A stretch of DNA of 64,000 nt from Hysterangium stoloniferum (Eukaryota > Basidiomycota > Agaricomycetes > Hysterangiales > Hysterangiaceae). The stretch is from the NCBI GenBank assembly GCA_015178975.1, contig WHVD01000073.1:310001-374000 (forward strand), in the 5' to 3' direction. How positions within the stretch are numbered: position 1 is the first letter of the stretch; each line of letters begins with the position of its first letter. The notes below the pieces were generated by a model. That model had not been told where the DNA came from. It made no database searches and saw only the letters and a list, made by a program, of their open reading frames with translations. A program made the position numbers and the translations under genes. Below, piece after piece: positions 26,088 through 36,638 of the stretch.

Positions 26088-26337
26088 ACGCGAGTGAGAA
26101 TGACGACAGTGCGCACCAATCTCCCGGAATTTGTGATGTATTTGAGCAATGCCCAGCAATTCCGTTTGGAACCCAATTAAATCACGAAAATACTTTTTTG
26201 TGTTCTCACTTATAATGGTTCACATTTCAATATGGCAATGACACATAAAAGGTCGGTCGAATGTTAATTGAGGACTGAGGATGACATTTGGTCATGTGAA
26301 CAGCAGCGATTTATTTCAACAAAGTCTTTAATTTTTT

Positions 26338-27947
26338 TTAGGCATCGTGAGAATGGTCTTCGTCGGATACAACCTCCATGTTCTCCTCCTCCAAAGCATA
26401 GAGCCTTTTATTCCTGTGATCCACAACTATCCCCGCCTCCCTCCAATGCCAGTCCATATGATTTTGACAAATCTTTGACCATATCTTACCCAATTTATGG
26501 TCATACAGTCCCCAAGCAGTTCCTTGTAGATAAGCCTTCTCCTTGGCAGTAAGTGGCGCCATACAGGGGGCCCCCATATCTCGTTGATACCCTAGATCTA
26601 TGACAAATTGGCATCGCGGAGTAATATCACACGTCCAGTACCATGAGGGAACCGGCATGGGATTGAATAGTCCTCGAATGGAAGGAGGCCGCAATGCGGG
26701 ATCCCAAGTATATTTCTCGTCGCCATCTGAACTCTCGGCTTCGGAAGGTGGCGGCTCTGGGCTATCTGAATCTGACTCTAGGTCATAGCTTGGCGGCTGA
26801 AGGCAAATATTGGCTATTATTGTGTTACTCAAGGACCAACAACTCACAACATAAATATTGCCATCCAGACTCCTATGGACAATGGGCTTGGTTCGCGGAT
26901 TTCTTAGTGCTTTCGGACGTACTATCGGAACACCCCACGTTTTTTTCGCTTTTATGGCCTTCTCCCTTGAAACTTTCACAGTTTCTTGCCACTTAATCCA
27001 TTTATTTCGGTCAAGCCAATCCTTCTTAGGATAAAAAACTCTAGAGAGCCATTCTGAGTGTACCGCAAAATGATCATAGACCTCTGATCGATGCAACCTA
27101 GGCCTTGTACGTCCAAATAGTTCATTGTAATCTTCCATGTAGACATTCACCAGCCAATGGACATCGCGATCTTTTCGCGGAACAGTGGAACGGAACCTTG
27201 AGCAAACATCCCCTACAAACCCTACCACCATGTATCGCTGAAGGAAGCCTTCACTCCGGCGAAAACAGTTCGCATGAAAGGAGGACACCACATATTGACG
27301 CTGTGCGTTAAGGCTGCCCATAGTGGATGAGCGAAAAAAGGATGGAGGGGAGTAAGAAAATACGCCCACTTATTCATATTTTTGGAGTAAAGGACAACTG
27401 CGCCGGGGAATTTTGTTGCTGATCCAGATGAATAGGAGTGCTAAGGTCATTCTGCAGTCGCACAAAGTTATATAGAACAACGAACTTAAGTAGCAAACAG
27501 GCATCATCTTTAGTTGACAATGCAATTCAACCTGGATCTTCCCGTCCTTGCAGTACATGTTAAGTTTTGCGAAAGTTACAGTGGCATCTCTCTCTCGAAC
27601 GGCCTTTAATAGATCCATATATCCTTTTTCACAAAGAGAGTCAACCTTCAGATGAGGTGTGAGAACACTCATTGAACAACTGGCGATTTACAAAAAGTAT
27701 AACTCACCTTTGAAATGGTGGCTATACCTGAAAAAAAGACGTCTTCAAGGTTTCCATCTTTGCCTTTGTAATAAATCATTTCGAGATCATCGAATCCAAC
27801 GAAGCCATCTGTTATGTGGTGGAGTTCGAGTGAATCCAGCTCAATTGTTGATTTCGTATCGCCATAGAAAAAGAATTCTTCGTCGAGGAATGGCCCATAA
27901 TGTGTATAGGTCTCTTCATCCGAGTCCGATGGATCATAACGAGGCAT
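26338..27947 (-). CDS. Orphan protein, no recognised domain
   Basis: I do not recognise it. It starts MPRYDPSDSDEETYTHYGPF at 27947. Exon 1 ends near 27712 at a GTGAGT donor, exon 2 continues LTPHLKVDSLCEKGYMDLL. A further intron removes the stop near 27380 and joins to LNAQRQYVVSSFHANCFRR. The long 3' exon has no stop and contains HWLVNVYMEDYNELFG, WLSRVFYPKKDWLDRNKWIK, a Ser/Asp/Glu/Pro-rich linker and a Trp-rich end (VPSWYWTC, NHMDWHWREAGIVVDHRNKR). A small intron within IVHRSLDGNIY then PPSYDLESD fits. The N-terminal part is acidic, the C-terminal part basic and aromatic, with no signal peptide or membrane segment. It could be two genes, with the second starting at the ATG near 27321; I favour one because the splice restores the frame. 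Confidence 0.55.
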
Positions 27948-28096
27948 TTCAGTTTGAGAACAGTTGTTGTAAGGAGTGCCACTCTGCGTACAAAGAATAC
28001 CAACCTTTAAAGTGCAGTAAGAAGTGTATTGACTGACTTAGTACATTACGTATTAAGTAGAGGAAAAGAGAAGAAGGAATAGGTAGTAGTTGGTTG
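27948..28096. other. Upstream region of the orphan gene
   Basis: Short AT-rich stretch between the orphan gene start and the LTR-like element. It contains the sequence TAGTACATTA (about 28039), which recurs near 28626 beyond the element. Nothing else is visible. Confidence 0.35.
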
Positions 28097-28460
28097 TGTC
28101 ATGACCACAAAAACAATCAATTCTGATAATATTCAACTCAATTTTCCTTTGACATTCCTTTGACATTCCTTCAACATTCCTTTGACATTCTTTCAACCCA
28201 ACTTCTGACTTAACTTCCGACTTGCCTCAGTCTGACATTATTCCTGATTTCATTTTTGTGTCGTATACTAGTCATTTGTCTATACTGAAAGGCATAAAAG
28301 GGCAATGAAAGGAGCAAGGGAAGTCAGTCAGAAAATCTCACTATAAATCTGTACATTAATTTACTGTATCAATAATCTACTCTCGTTCATCTCTTACGTA
28401 ACTTTTGACATCTTATCTGTAAGCCTTCATGTCTTGTATTTGCCTCATACTTTATCAACA
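28097..28460 (+). mobile_element. Solo-LTR-like element (Ty3/gypsy style), tentative
   Basis: A 364-bp segment that begins TGTCATGACC and ends TTTATCAACA, so it has the TG..CA ends of a retrotransposon long terminal repeat. Its 5-bp flanks are ggttg (left) and ggatg (right), matching at four of five positions as an old target-site duplication would. Inside there is a TATA-like CATAAAAGG near 28291 and, nearer the left end, about four copies of a 12-mer TTTGACATTCCT (28143-28195). No reverse transcriptase, integrase or second LTR is nearby. Ends were chosen by eye, so this is only suggestive. Confidence 0.4.
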
Positions 28461-29240
28461 GGATGAATTAATACTTTGTTACACAAGGCATCTATACTCA
28501 ATATTGTAGCATATTCTTCAATTATTGTTTGACTTTTATTGAGAGAAATTTGATTCATGTTACGTCACAGTTAAAAGCAACTGTACAGCTGCTCAAAGTC
28601 TAAGATGACATACACTCCGCTAAGTAGTACATTATAGTAGCTTAGTCATATGAACAAAACTCGAGTTCAAATTAAGAAATTGACCTTCACAGTTCAATTC
28701 CCTACAGGACTATGTTCCAAATAAGAAATATTTATTACAAACAGTTTTACAAGAAAGAAATAAAGAGATTTGAGATTGAGGAGTGGGTGCAATGGAGAGA
28801 TGCAACAAGAGGTCAAGATCATTAACGAGGTCCTGAGCAAGTGACAACTCTTGACCTTTACAGTATAAGATTAGAAGGCAATGTAGAAAGCAGTCATGCA
28901 TAAGGCTGTCTAAAACAGCTGAGATGGCATGAACCTCAACTTGCATTTACAGATATATTGCAAGTCAGGGTTTCTAGGTAAAATGTCACTTGTTCATTCG
29001 TGCCCAGATGGCACCTACTCCCTCAGAGTTATACCAGACAAGTCAGGCCAAGTTATGCAATCATTAGTATCATGAAGATGATACCTTCTTATTATTCTTA
29101 AGGTAGTACTCATTGGACAATGACTCCAAAGGACGTTGCTTGATTCTTACTACAGGCCCATTTGAATCCGTTGTAGCTCTGTAAATTCGTCATTATTTGA
29201 CCCAGATCCTCTCTCTCCTATCCTGTTAATAGTTAACTCG

Positions 29241-29264
29241 GTTGACACAGTTGGGTGACTCAAC
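29241..29264. repeat. Hairpin 1 of a pair with a shared loop
   Basis: GTTGA at 29241-29245 can pair with TCAAC at 29260-29264 around a 14-nt loop CACAGTTGGGTGAC. The loop differs from that of hairpin 2 at only two positions although the stems differ in sequence and length. Confidence 0.5.
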
Positions 29265-29341
29265 TCTGTTATGTACCTGTTAATAGTTAACTATGGTACA
29301 ACAAATTAGCTAGGGGTAAAACGAGAATGGGAGGGCGACGT

Positions 29342-29377
29342 ACCTCAGTCGACAGAGTTGGGTGAATCGACTGAGGT
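29342..29377. repeat. Hairpin 2 of a pair with a shared loop
   Basis: ACCTCAGTCGA at 29342-29352 is a perfect 11-bp inverted repeat of TCGACTGAGGT at 29367-29377, enclosing the 14-nt loop CAGAGTTGGGTGAA. It is related to hairpin 1 about 100 bp to the left. Confidence 0.6.
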
Positions 29378-29629
29378 GTAACTAGGACTGATACGATATA
29401 TATATGAGATGCGTGCGAACGTGATCTGGTTCGTTTTGTATGTCCGAGTCTATTTGAATGGTGAACCTGGAGGTTCGTAGCCTTCTTGGCCTCGCGGCCT
29501 ACCTCCGCACTTGGACGTATGACAGCTATTTCAAATATGTCCATTCGGCTGTAGCGAACATATCACGCAGCTCAAATACAACATCGGTTATTCACAAATA
29601 CATGCCTACGTTGAACAAAACCATCAGTG

Positions 29630-30550
29630 TTATCGCCCTGCGTCCTCAAATCTTCTTCTTTTCGTTTCGGGTTGACCTCCATCTCCCGGTTCTGTCCTAT
29701 CTTCCTCATGGGTTACCCCCATCTCATCCTGTGCCCAGCCCGCCCCTGTTACTACACCACCCAGTACTGCCCTCCCCACCATCTCGCGAAGTTCCTCTTC
29801 GGGATCTCTACCTTCTGCATCGGCACGTTGCATAATTTCTTGTGCATTAGTTAGAATGGATTGTGTGATGGAGGAAGCTGCCTGATCTGTAGTGTAGTTG
29901 GAGGGCTGAGGTAAGGAAGCCGTTGGCGCAGGAAGTAACGAATCTAGAGAGTGCAGATAACTCGATATGCCGGGAAATTCTTCGGCCAAATGCTGAGCGG
30001 GCTGCAATTGATGAGATGAAGAAAATATAACGGCTGATGGATAGACACACTGTCATCCCGTCTGCATTTTGGACTGTAATGTCAGCGCCATGGTTTATTA
30101 ACCATCGGGCGACCTCAACACTTTCGACAGTAAACAATGGTGTTTCGTTATCGTTGTCTTTTACGTTCACGTCGCCACCTCGTGAAGAGATCCAAACGTC
30201 AACAATTTATTAGGCACTAACTTGTAAAACTCACCTCTCCCAACCAAGTAATCTAGGACCTCGATTTGGCCATAGGATGCAGCGGCATGCATCGGGGTGT
30301 ACGTGTATGGGTCTGGGACGTTCGGGGATAAGGCTAATAGTCATAATATTTGGTTACAAGTCATGGGGATGGATGTGGTGACGTGCATTGATTTTCGATG
30401 AGATCCTAGACATGAGCGTTACATAAAGCTGGATAGAACAATTACCAGACTCCTTACCTTGACGCGATCAAGGTCGCCCTCTCCAGCGGCGACCCATATG
30501 TTTTTCTGTGAACTTCTATTATTATTTAGATTATTGGTTGAGGCAGGCAT
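29630..30550 (-). CDS. Small ankyrin-repeat protein
   Basis: Resembles the conserved fungal ankyrin proteins of the S. pombe SPBP16F5.05c / yeast Yar1 kind (by eye). Exon 1 (30550-30458) gives the start MPASTNN then NIWVAAGEGDLDRVK, a tiny exon 2 (30387-30405) gives DLIENQ, exon 3 from 30333 gives LSPNVPDPYTYTPMHAAASY and GQIEVLDYLVGRG, and the next gives VNVKDNDNETPLFTVESVEV, ARWLINHGADITVQNADGMT. So there are about two and a half ankyrin repeats. The C terminus after FPGISSYLHSLDSLL is a predicted disordered region with SITQSILTNAQEIMQRADAE and an acidic/basic end (TKRRRFEDAGR). Exon 2 to exon 3 only stays in frame if a GC donor (GCACGT) is used; the nearby GT donor breaks it. Confidence 0.78.
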
Positions 30551-30691
30551 GTATTTCGGAAAGTGTTAAAGGAGTGAGGGTCATCATCCACATGTGTCCA
30601 CAACGACTTTTAGTGCCATGGGTTTATTCTAAGGCGCTACAACCTACCATCCAATAATATTCGAGGGAGCCCGTCCCCCTCTTGTCTTGTC
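30551..30691. promoter_or_regulatory. Shared divergent promoter, ankyrin / VTT gene
   Basis: 141 bp between start codons of two divergent genes. I recognise no factor site; the call rests on spacing. Confidence 0.35.
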
Positions 30692-32324
30692 ATGGCCTCG
30701 CTCCCGCCTTACACTTCAACCCTATCTCGTGCCCAGTCCATCGCGAGGGCCGAAGGTCTTCCCTTCTCAGTACCTATGACTTCCGGTTATCTGCAGAACC
30801 ACCCCAATAGTTCCCAATACACGCTACGGACAATCCATGATGACGACGGTGCCGAGGTCGAAGTTGATGTCTCGACACCTTTACCCTCTGCATCACCCAC
30901 GACTCCAAACTATGGTACCATCTTCCCCCTGCGGTCCCCAGGAGTTCCATCAATCAGGAGACCGCTTTTCAACGCAGCGCTCAAGATGGCCGTACTCTTC
31001 GTTGTTTCAACGCTTGTACTCGGAGGTACTCTTTGGCTCGCTTTACCGACGCTAGACGAGTGAGCCCAGTGCACTTCATCCGCCGATGTGTTAGAATCTT
31101 ATTGTATGTCCATAGAGCCGACAGACCCCTTCTTCGTATTCCAAAGTCTTTCGATCAACTCAAGGAACTCAATGCTCTTCTCAAGAAATATAGAGATATA
31201 TATCCCTATCGTATTGTCATATGTTGGACTACAACTTATTTATTGTGAGTGGTTGCGAATGAGAGCGTTCCTTAATTTTGCGTTGCGGTTCTGAGCTTCG
31301 ACTTCTCTCAGCTTACAAGCATTCTCACTCCCCGGATCAATGTACTTGTCCATCCTTGGTGGTGCTGTCTGGGGGGTGTGGCGCGCGATCCCTATGGCTT
31401 GCACAGTATGTCTGGGGATCAAATTCCTTCAATCATGTCCTGACATTAACTAGGCGGTTGCAACCGGTGCAACGCTATGTTATCTTATTAGTGCGGCTCT
31501 AGGTCCCGCATTACTTGCTTTACCAAAGTTCAAAGAGCGCCTCGATCGCTGGGCCGAGAAAGTAGATGCACAGCGTGCCAATTTAATTAGCTTCCTAATA
31601 GTAATCCGGTCAGTGATATTTTCTTTCATTTGGGTAACGCGGCAAATCTCTCGCATCATACCAGTCGTGCCTGTCGCCTGACAAGGCACTCGATCAATTC
31701 TCAGTTTACATCGGTAATTCTTACGCTTTGCATTGGAACAGAATTGCCCCCTTCCCTCCCCACTGGGTGGTAAATGTGATTTGTCCACATGTTGGAATCG
31801 GGATACCGATATTCTGGATGTCGACTTGGTTTGGCATTTTGGGGGTGACCATCATTCATACGACTATTGGCAGTGGACTGGATGAGATGACATCGGCAGC
31901 GGACTTTCACCTTATCTCGTGGAGAAACTTTTTTGGACTGGCACTTATTGTTGTTGCCGTTCTCATCCCCGTCGGCCTGCGGTTTATATGGAAGAAGGAA
32001 CTGCGATCCATCGCCGAGACGGATGCCCCTGTTCCGGGGGATGAACAGCCGGTGGAAGCACCACTCATTGACTTTACAGAGGATGATGAAGATTATGAAG
32101 ATGTTATCCTGCAGGCAGGACCAACTGTCGTGAACAAGGGCAAACAGCTGACGACTGTGCTTGGCGATGGTCTTGATAGGAGCGCGAAACTTATATTAAT
32201 CGAGGACGAAGAAGCTGGCGAAGATACCGAAGCAGCTGGTGGTGGAGAAAGCTCTGAGGAGGAAGATGAAGTGCGGGGAAGTGGGAAGGGACGACGAGGA
32301 GACACACGATCGTTTCGACGATAG
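30692..32324 (+). CDS. VTT-domain membrane protein, TMEM41-like
   Basis: Likely ER phospholipid scramblase-type protein; the family includes TMEM41B, VMP1 and bacterial DedA. The first exon (30692-about 31060) has a disordered N terminus followed by a membrane segment (AALKMAVLFVVSTLVLGGTL). After introns come ALLKKYRDIYPYRIVICWTT, the VTT core LQAFSLPGSMYLSILGGAVW, AIPMACT then AVATGATLCYLISAALGPAL, and LISFLIVIR then IAPFPPHWVVNVICPHVGIG, which holds the conserved R..P..P..W..N..P pattern. SWRNFFGLALIVVAVLIPVG follows. The C-terminal 100 residues are strongly acidic and cytosolic in the usual topology, ending in a short basic stretch (RRGDTRSFRR). Four introns fit in frame. The acidic tail is longer than in animal TMEM41B. 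Confidence 0.87.
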
Positions 32325-32946
32325 AACTAATATTTAGTGTACGATGAACTTTTATAGGCTGTTATAATAATAGTGTATTAGATCCTGTTCCGCCGGGTCC
32401 TAGCAGTAGCGCGGTCGCCTGAAAGTGCTCCCCAACCTGGAAACGGCCAAGAACCGGGAAGCAGCCCCGCCGAGGCCATTGCCGAAGAAAAACACAAGAT
32501 TGAGATCTTCCGTTTCCTTTCTGTGCAACATGGAATTTGAATATCCATCACGCAATATTTGAAGTCGCCGTGTGTCGATTTGGCCATATGTGTGTAAATT
32601 AGCAAACTAGAGGTGCCTGCCCTACGAGTCCACTTTGCGCCACAGACTCATTAACAACGAGAGCATATTGCATCGAGCAGTGTTGTTTCGTTACCTAAAT
32701 CTATTTTAAGATCTACTTATAGATGGTATCGTCATGTATTTCAAATTTTATTTTGCCAGAAGGCTCTCAATGGGTGGGTAATAAGTTTGGTGTTCGGAAA
32801 TTGCCGGGCCACATGCATTTCGAACTCCGAAAGTCAGCAGCATAACACACCCCGTACTTGGTGCACCTTTGTTCCCTTTCGCCACTTCCTTTCTGCCACT
32901 GCACCACCAAAGCCCGTCATTGTCGTACTCGACTGCGACCACGACA
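32325..32946. other. Intergenic region before the Zn2Cys6 gene
   Basis: Holds the VTT 3' end and the long promoter and leader of the transcription-factor gene. A 33-codon minus-strand frame near 32378-32485 (MASAGLLPGSWPFPGW start) is GC-richer than its surroundings but has no support. No RNA gene seen. Confidence 0.4.
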
Positions 32947-35900
32947 ATGACACACATTCTTGCTCACCATCCTGATATGACTTCTGTCCAAGGGCATCCG
33001 CCGTCAATGCAAGAGCCGGCTCCGCCGGCACTCCCCGCTCCAACTAGAAAACGGAAAGCGAAGGTCGATGGTGACGGCGAAACAACCGGCCCAGAGCCCA
33101 GACGTCTCAGGCGTTCGCATGAAGCATGTGCACGTTGTAGATCTAAGAAGATAAAAGTAGAATTTCTCTTCTGGACCACTGTCCCCATTTTCACTTGTTG
33201 ATTCTAGTGCGACTCTAAACATCCACGATGTACAGCGTGCACAAATGCTGGGACAGGCTGCCATCAGGAGGATAGGCATCGCCAGACACTTACGCCACGT
33301 GGCCACACTGAAAAGATCGAGAGACAACTTGCACAATGCGAGATGCTCCTAAAGAGACGCATTGACAATTTTCATATCGATAATCTCGATGAAATAATGG
33401 TTCGTGAAGGTCTTGACCCTGACGTCACCCTTCCTGCGCCCAATGGTTTCGTACCATTTTCCCAAACCGGTCCGAATGGGTTCGTGGTTGCTCTATTGAA
33501 ACTCGTGTTGACCTTGCTTATTAATCCCCGAAGTGCGCCGCATCCTCCTGGCATATATGAATCAGCAAAACCTGAGCCTTATGCTAATACATCTTCAGGA
33601 TACGGTTCTGCAAACGGCCTTCCATATCCAAATTCCCACGGCCCGCCTGGCCCTGTCTATAGCGTCCCGAATGGTGCATCATACCACCCTGTGTATGTTC
33701 CTCACATGCATCCAGCAGCCTTCAATCACCACATCGCGCCCCAACTGCAGCAACAGCCTCCGGCTCCACAGCCAGCCTCATCACCCAGTGGCAGTACCAC
33801 TGGGGTGGCAGAAAACATCAAAGGCCAAGATCCTCAGTCGAACGACATGTCAAATACATCTGCCTTGGCCAAAAACTTCGGCGTCTCTGCCGCTATCGTA
33901 CAGGATCTGAAACTCGGTAAGCACAGTGATGAAGTTGTCCTACCGTTTTGCCTAATGTGGTTACACAGGCTCAAGTGCGATGGACCGCGAGGACCTAGCA
34001 GTCGGCGCTCTACATTCAGGCAGAGACCGAGATGTTACGATGGACTCCCTCCCTCGTCAACCAAACAATTGGATACGTCTGACTGTTCGTCGTGGAAGCA
34101 CGGTTGCTGTCTCGGGATCCCAAACACATGAACAATCTCTTGTCACCCCCGCCAGTGTCTGGCTGCCGCGTGATCGTGAAATGGTGGAGCGAATTGTCGA
34201 TATCTACTTTAGCCGCCTGGACATCCACCGACCAGTATTCCCGCGCGACAGCTTCAAAAGGGACCTTGCTTCGCTTTATGATGCCACTCACCATAATGAT
34301 CCAGGTTTTATCTGTAGCGTCTATATCATCCTTGCTCTGGGGACACTGTCCGAAATGAATCATCGTGCGTGCTCAATGGATGCGCAAGAAGGAAAGCAGT
34401 CACCGCGCATAGCGCGAAATCTAATGCCCGAGGACTGGCCTGAACATGAAGAGTTTTTTGATCGTGCATTGGCAGTCAAGCCAGATCTCCGTGTGACTGT
34501 CTCTAGTTTGCAAGCTTTAATTTTGTTACAATGGTATCTTTACACGGAAGTGCGTGCTGTGGGTTACGATATACACGTGCATCTTGATGTACTCACATGG
34601 TGTTTCGTTGTTTTTGTTATAATAGCGCCAAGGACGTTCGTTGTGGCGTTTGGTTGGTAGTGTTGTGAGACTAGCAGTTGAACTGGGGCTGCACCATGAC
34701 CCCTTCGTGCAACGCAAGACGTTCACTCCGGAAGAACGGGAATTACGTGTCCGTTTATGGGCCATTGCCATGGTCCACGATCGTGGTACGTCTCTGCTTC
34801 TGGGCAGGCCGCTGGCGATCGCTCCGGCTTATTCCAACACACCGCATCCGAAACAATCGACATCGTCGGACTTCTCCGAGCATTTCGCATATTCATCGCC
34901 TATTGCCGATATCCAAGGTGATATAGTTGTATCGCTGTATGGGCCGAACAAGCAAACTCCAGATGCCATTTGGAAGCACGCGACAAGGATTATCAAATCC
35001 ATAAATGATTTTCAGCTGTCGCTGCCTCCTCATTATCAAAGATATTTCTCTGGGACGGGACACTGGTCAGATGAAGAACGGCGACAACTTGTGGCAGATA
35101 TTACAGAGTCTCAGGGACTTACAATGTTGAAAATTGGCATTGCGCGTATTTTGCTTCTTCGTGCGCTTTTCAGTGCAAAGGAACTAAGCTTTGAAAGGAG
35201 GAGTAAGGCCCTTGACGATGGTGAGTTTGACATTTTCTCCCTCTTGTCTTCTCTCAAGTCCGACCGTTTTAGCAATCGTCACATCCCACAACATTATCAT
35301 CGTGCATAATGAGATGATTCGCTTCCCTGACATTGCATTCTTTGTCTCCCCCATCCCTCTACACATCGCGGCGATGGTCATCCTATACGGACATATGTCA
35401 AGTTGTAAGATGTTGACACGGCAACAGGCCCTGGAAGACGTCTGGATGGCACTTGACATGCTTCCTCGTTTCCGCTGGCGTTGGGATCGTAAGGATCATA
35501 ACGGTAGCCATCCCCTCATCGCAAAGCTCGCCGAAAAGGTCTTTGAAGCGCCTCTCCATCAAGCTGGGCCCACGTCTCGCCCCATGCTCATGCCCGAATT
35601 GGATTGGTCCACAGCTGATGGGTCTACGACACCCGGAAGTCCAATGGTTGCCACCCCGTCACCTGCACAACCTCAATCGAACGGCTACCCACCACCACCA
35701 GCCGCGCCTTACCACCGAGCACCGTCGAAGGTCAAGCTACAGGAGGGTATACTCGCTGAAGTGCCACCACAATGGTTCTACCCGTTGCCACACGAGCAAC
35801 CTCCCATCGAACCTCCGCAAGAACAGCACACTACTGCCGCCGCCGCCGCTGCACCCGCGCTTGCCAACGGCGGATATGCCCCTCTCGGCACAATCGGGTG

Positions 35901-36168
35901 TGCCCCGAGTCATGATAGTTATATGCAGGAGGAGAAGGACGCGCCCGTTCCTGCAAATTCGCAGATGGAACTGTGGATGAGCATGGTAAGTGGCGGATTT
36001 ATCGACTCGCTGAGGCCGGATCCCACTCGGCCGCGTGGGTGAATGGTTTTTTTTTGGGATTTGGCTGACGATTTGGGTTTTCCTCCTTCCACCCCATCCA
36101 ATTTCTGTATCTGTCGTTTGTAGATCGACCAGCAAGGCATCGGGCAGTTCATGCATTCGCAAGCATAG
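32947..36168 (+). CDS. Zn2Cys6 transcription factor with fungal_trans domain
   Basis: Nuclear DNA-binding regulator, targets unknown. The binuclear zinc cluster is complete once a 55-nt intron is removed: CARCRSKKIK then CDSKHPRCTACTNAGTGC, six cysteines with the C-x2-C-x6-C-x6-C-x2-C-x6-C spacing. It is followed by a linker and coiled coil (IERQLAQCEMLLKRRID). A His/Pro/Gln-rich region then precedes the middle homology domain: MVERIVDIYFSRLDIHRPVF, FICSVYIILALGTLSEM, LQALILLQWYLYTE, LWRLVGSVVRLAVELGLHHD, LWAIAMVHDRGTSLLLGRPL. This is the usual fungal_trans pattern. The C terminus is Pro/Gln/Ala-rich, with a last small exon (IDQQGIGQFMHSQA, TAG at 36166-36168). About seven introns. One of them, near 33470-33535, could instead be retained, as its frame is open. 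Confidence 0.88.
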
Positions 36169-36638
36169 GACACGCAACGCTGTCCTATGGTCATATATTA
36201 CAGGTTGCTAGTATCTTATACCCCCAGTCGCTGCCTCCCCTGAACGGCTTCCTCTTTCCCGTCTTCTCCCGTCTTCCGTCTCTTGTTTGTCGACTTTATG
36301 CTGTTTGTTGTTTTCATTCTCGTCTCTGGTCTTCGTTTTCTCAAGACCCAACGATGTGCGATAGGTAGTAGTAGTGCTAGCTAGTACGTGGTATCCCTGT
36401 ATTACATAAAGAAGTTCATCCAAGTCGCTCTGGTATCAGTTCTACTAATCATATGTATGTGTTATAGTGACGCTTCACGAATAGTTTATTTGTTGGAATT
36501 GGGCGGCTCGTGAGAGAAATATGCTGGGATGTGAACCAATGAGGAATGTGGTGACGCGGGTCAGGTGACTTAAGAGTCACTAAAGTCAAAATATATAACG
36601 TTATTGTACCCTGAAATCTCCTATCTTCTACAACGATC
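36169..36638. other. Intergenic region with SDS22 promoter
   Basis: 470 bp containing the 3' end of the transcription-factor gene and the SDS22 promoter. A TATA-like ATATATAA lies near 36589-36596, about 45 bp before the SDS22 ATG. Nothing else is visible. Confidence 0.45.

Larger units (their letters stand above)
28461..29629. other. Gene-poor AT-rich stretch
   Basis: No coding frame with splice signals or family motifs. It holds the 17-bp direct repeat CCTGTTAATAGTTAACT (29222-29238 and 29276-29292) and two related hairpins reported separately. Repeat decay is the likely explanation for the rest. Confidence 0.4.

Noticed and set aside
27321..27369. Separate gene starting within the orphan gene's last exon
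   Set aside because: A GTCCTT donor and GGGCAG acceptor join the upstream exons in the same frame. One gene is simpler, though not proven.
32378..32485. 33-codon minus-strand frame beginning MASAGLLPGSWPFPGW
   Set aside because: Short, no splice or family support, and sits where the 3' UTR of the VTT gene is expected. Kept only as a note.
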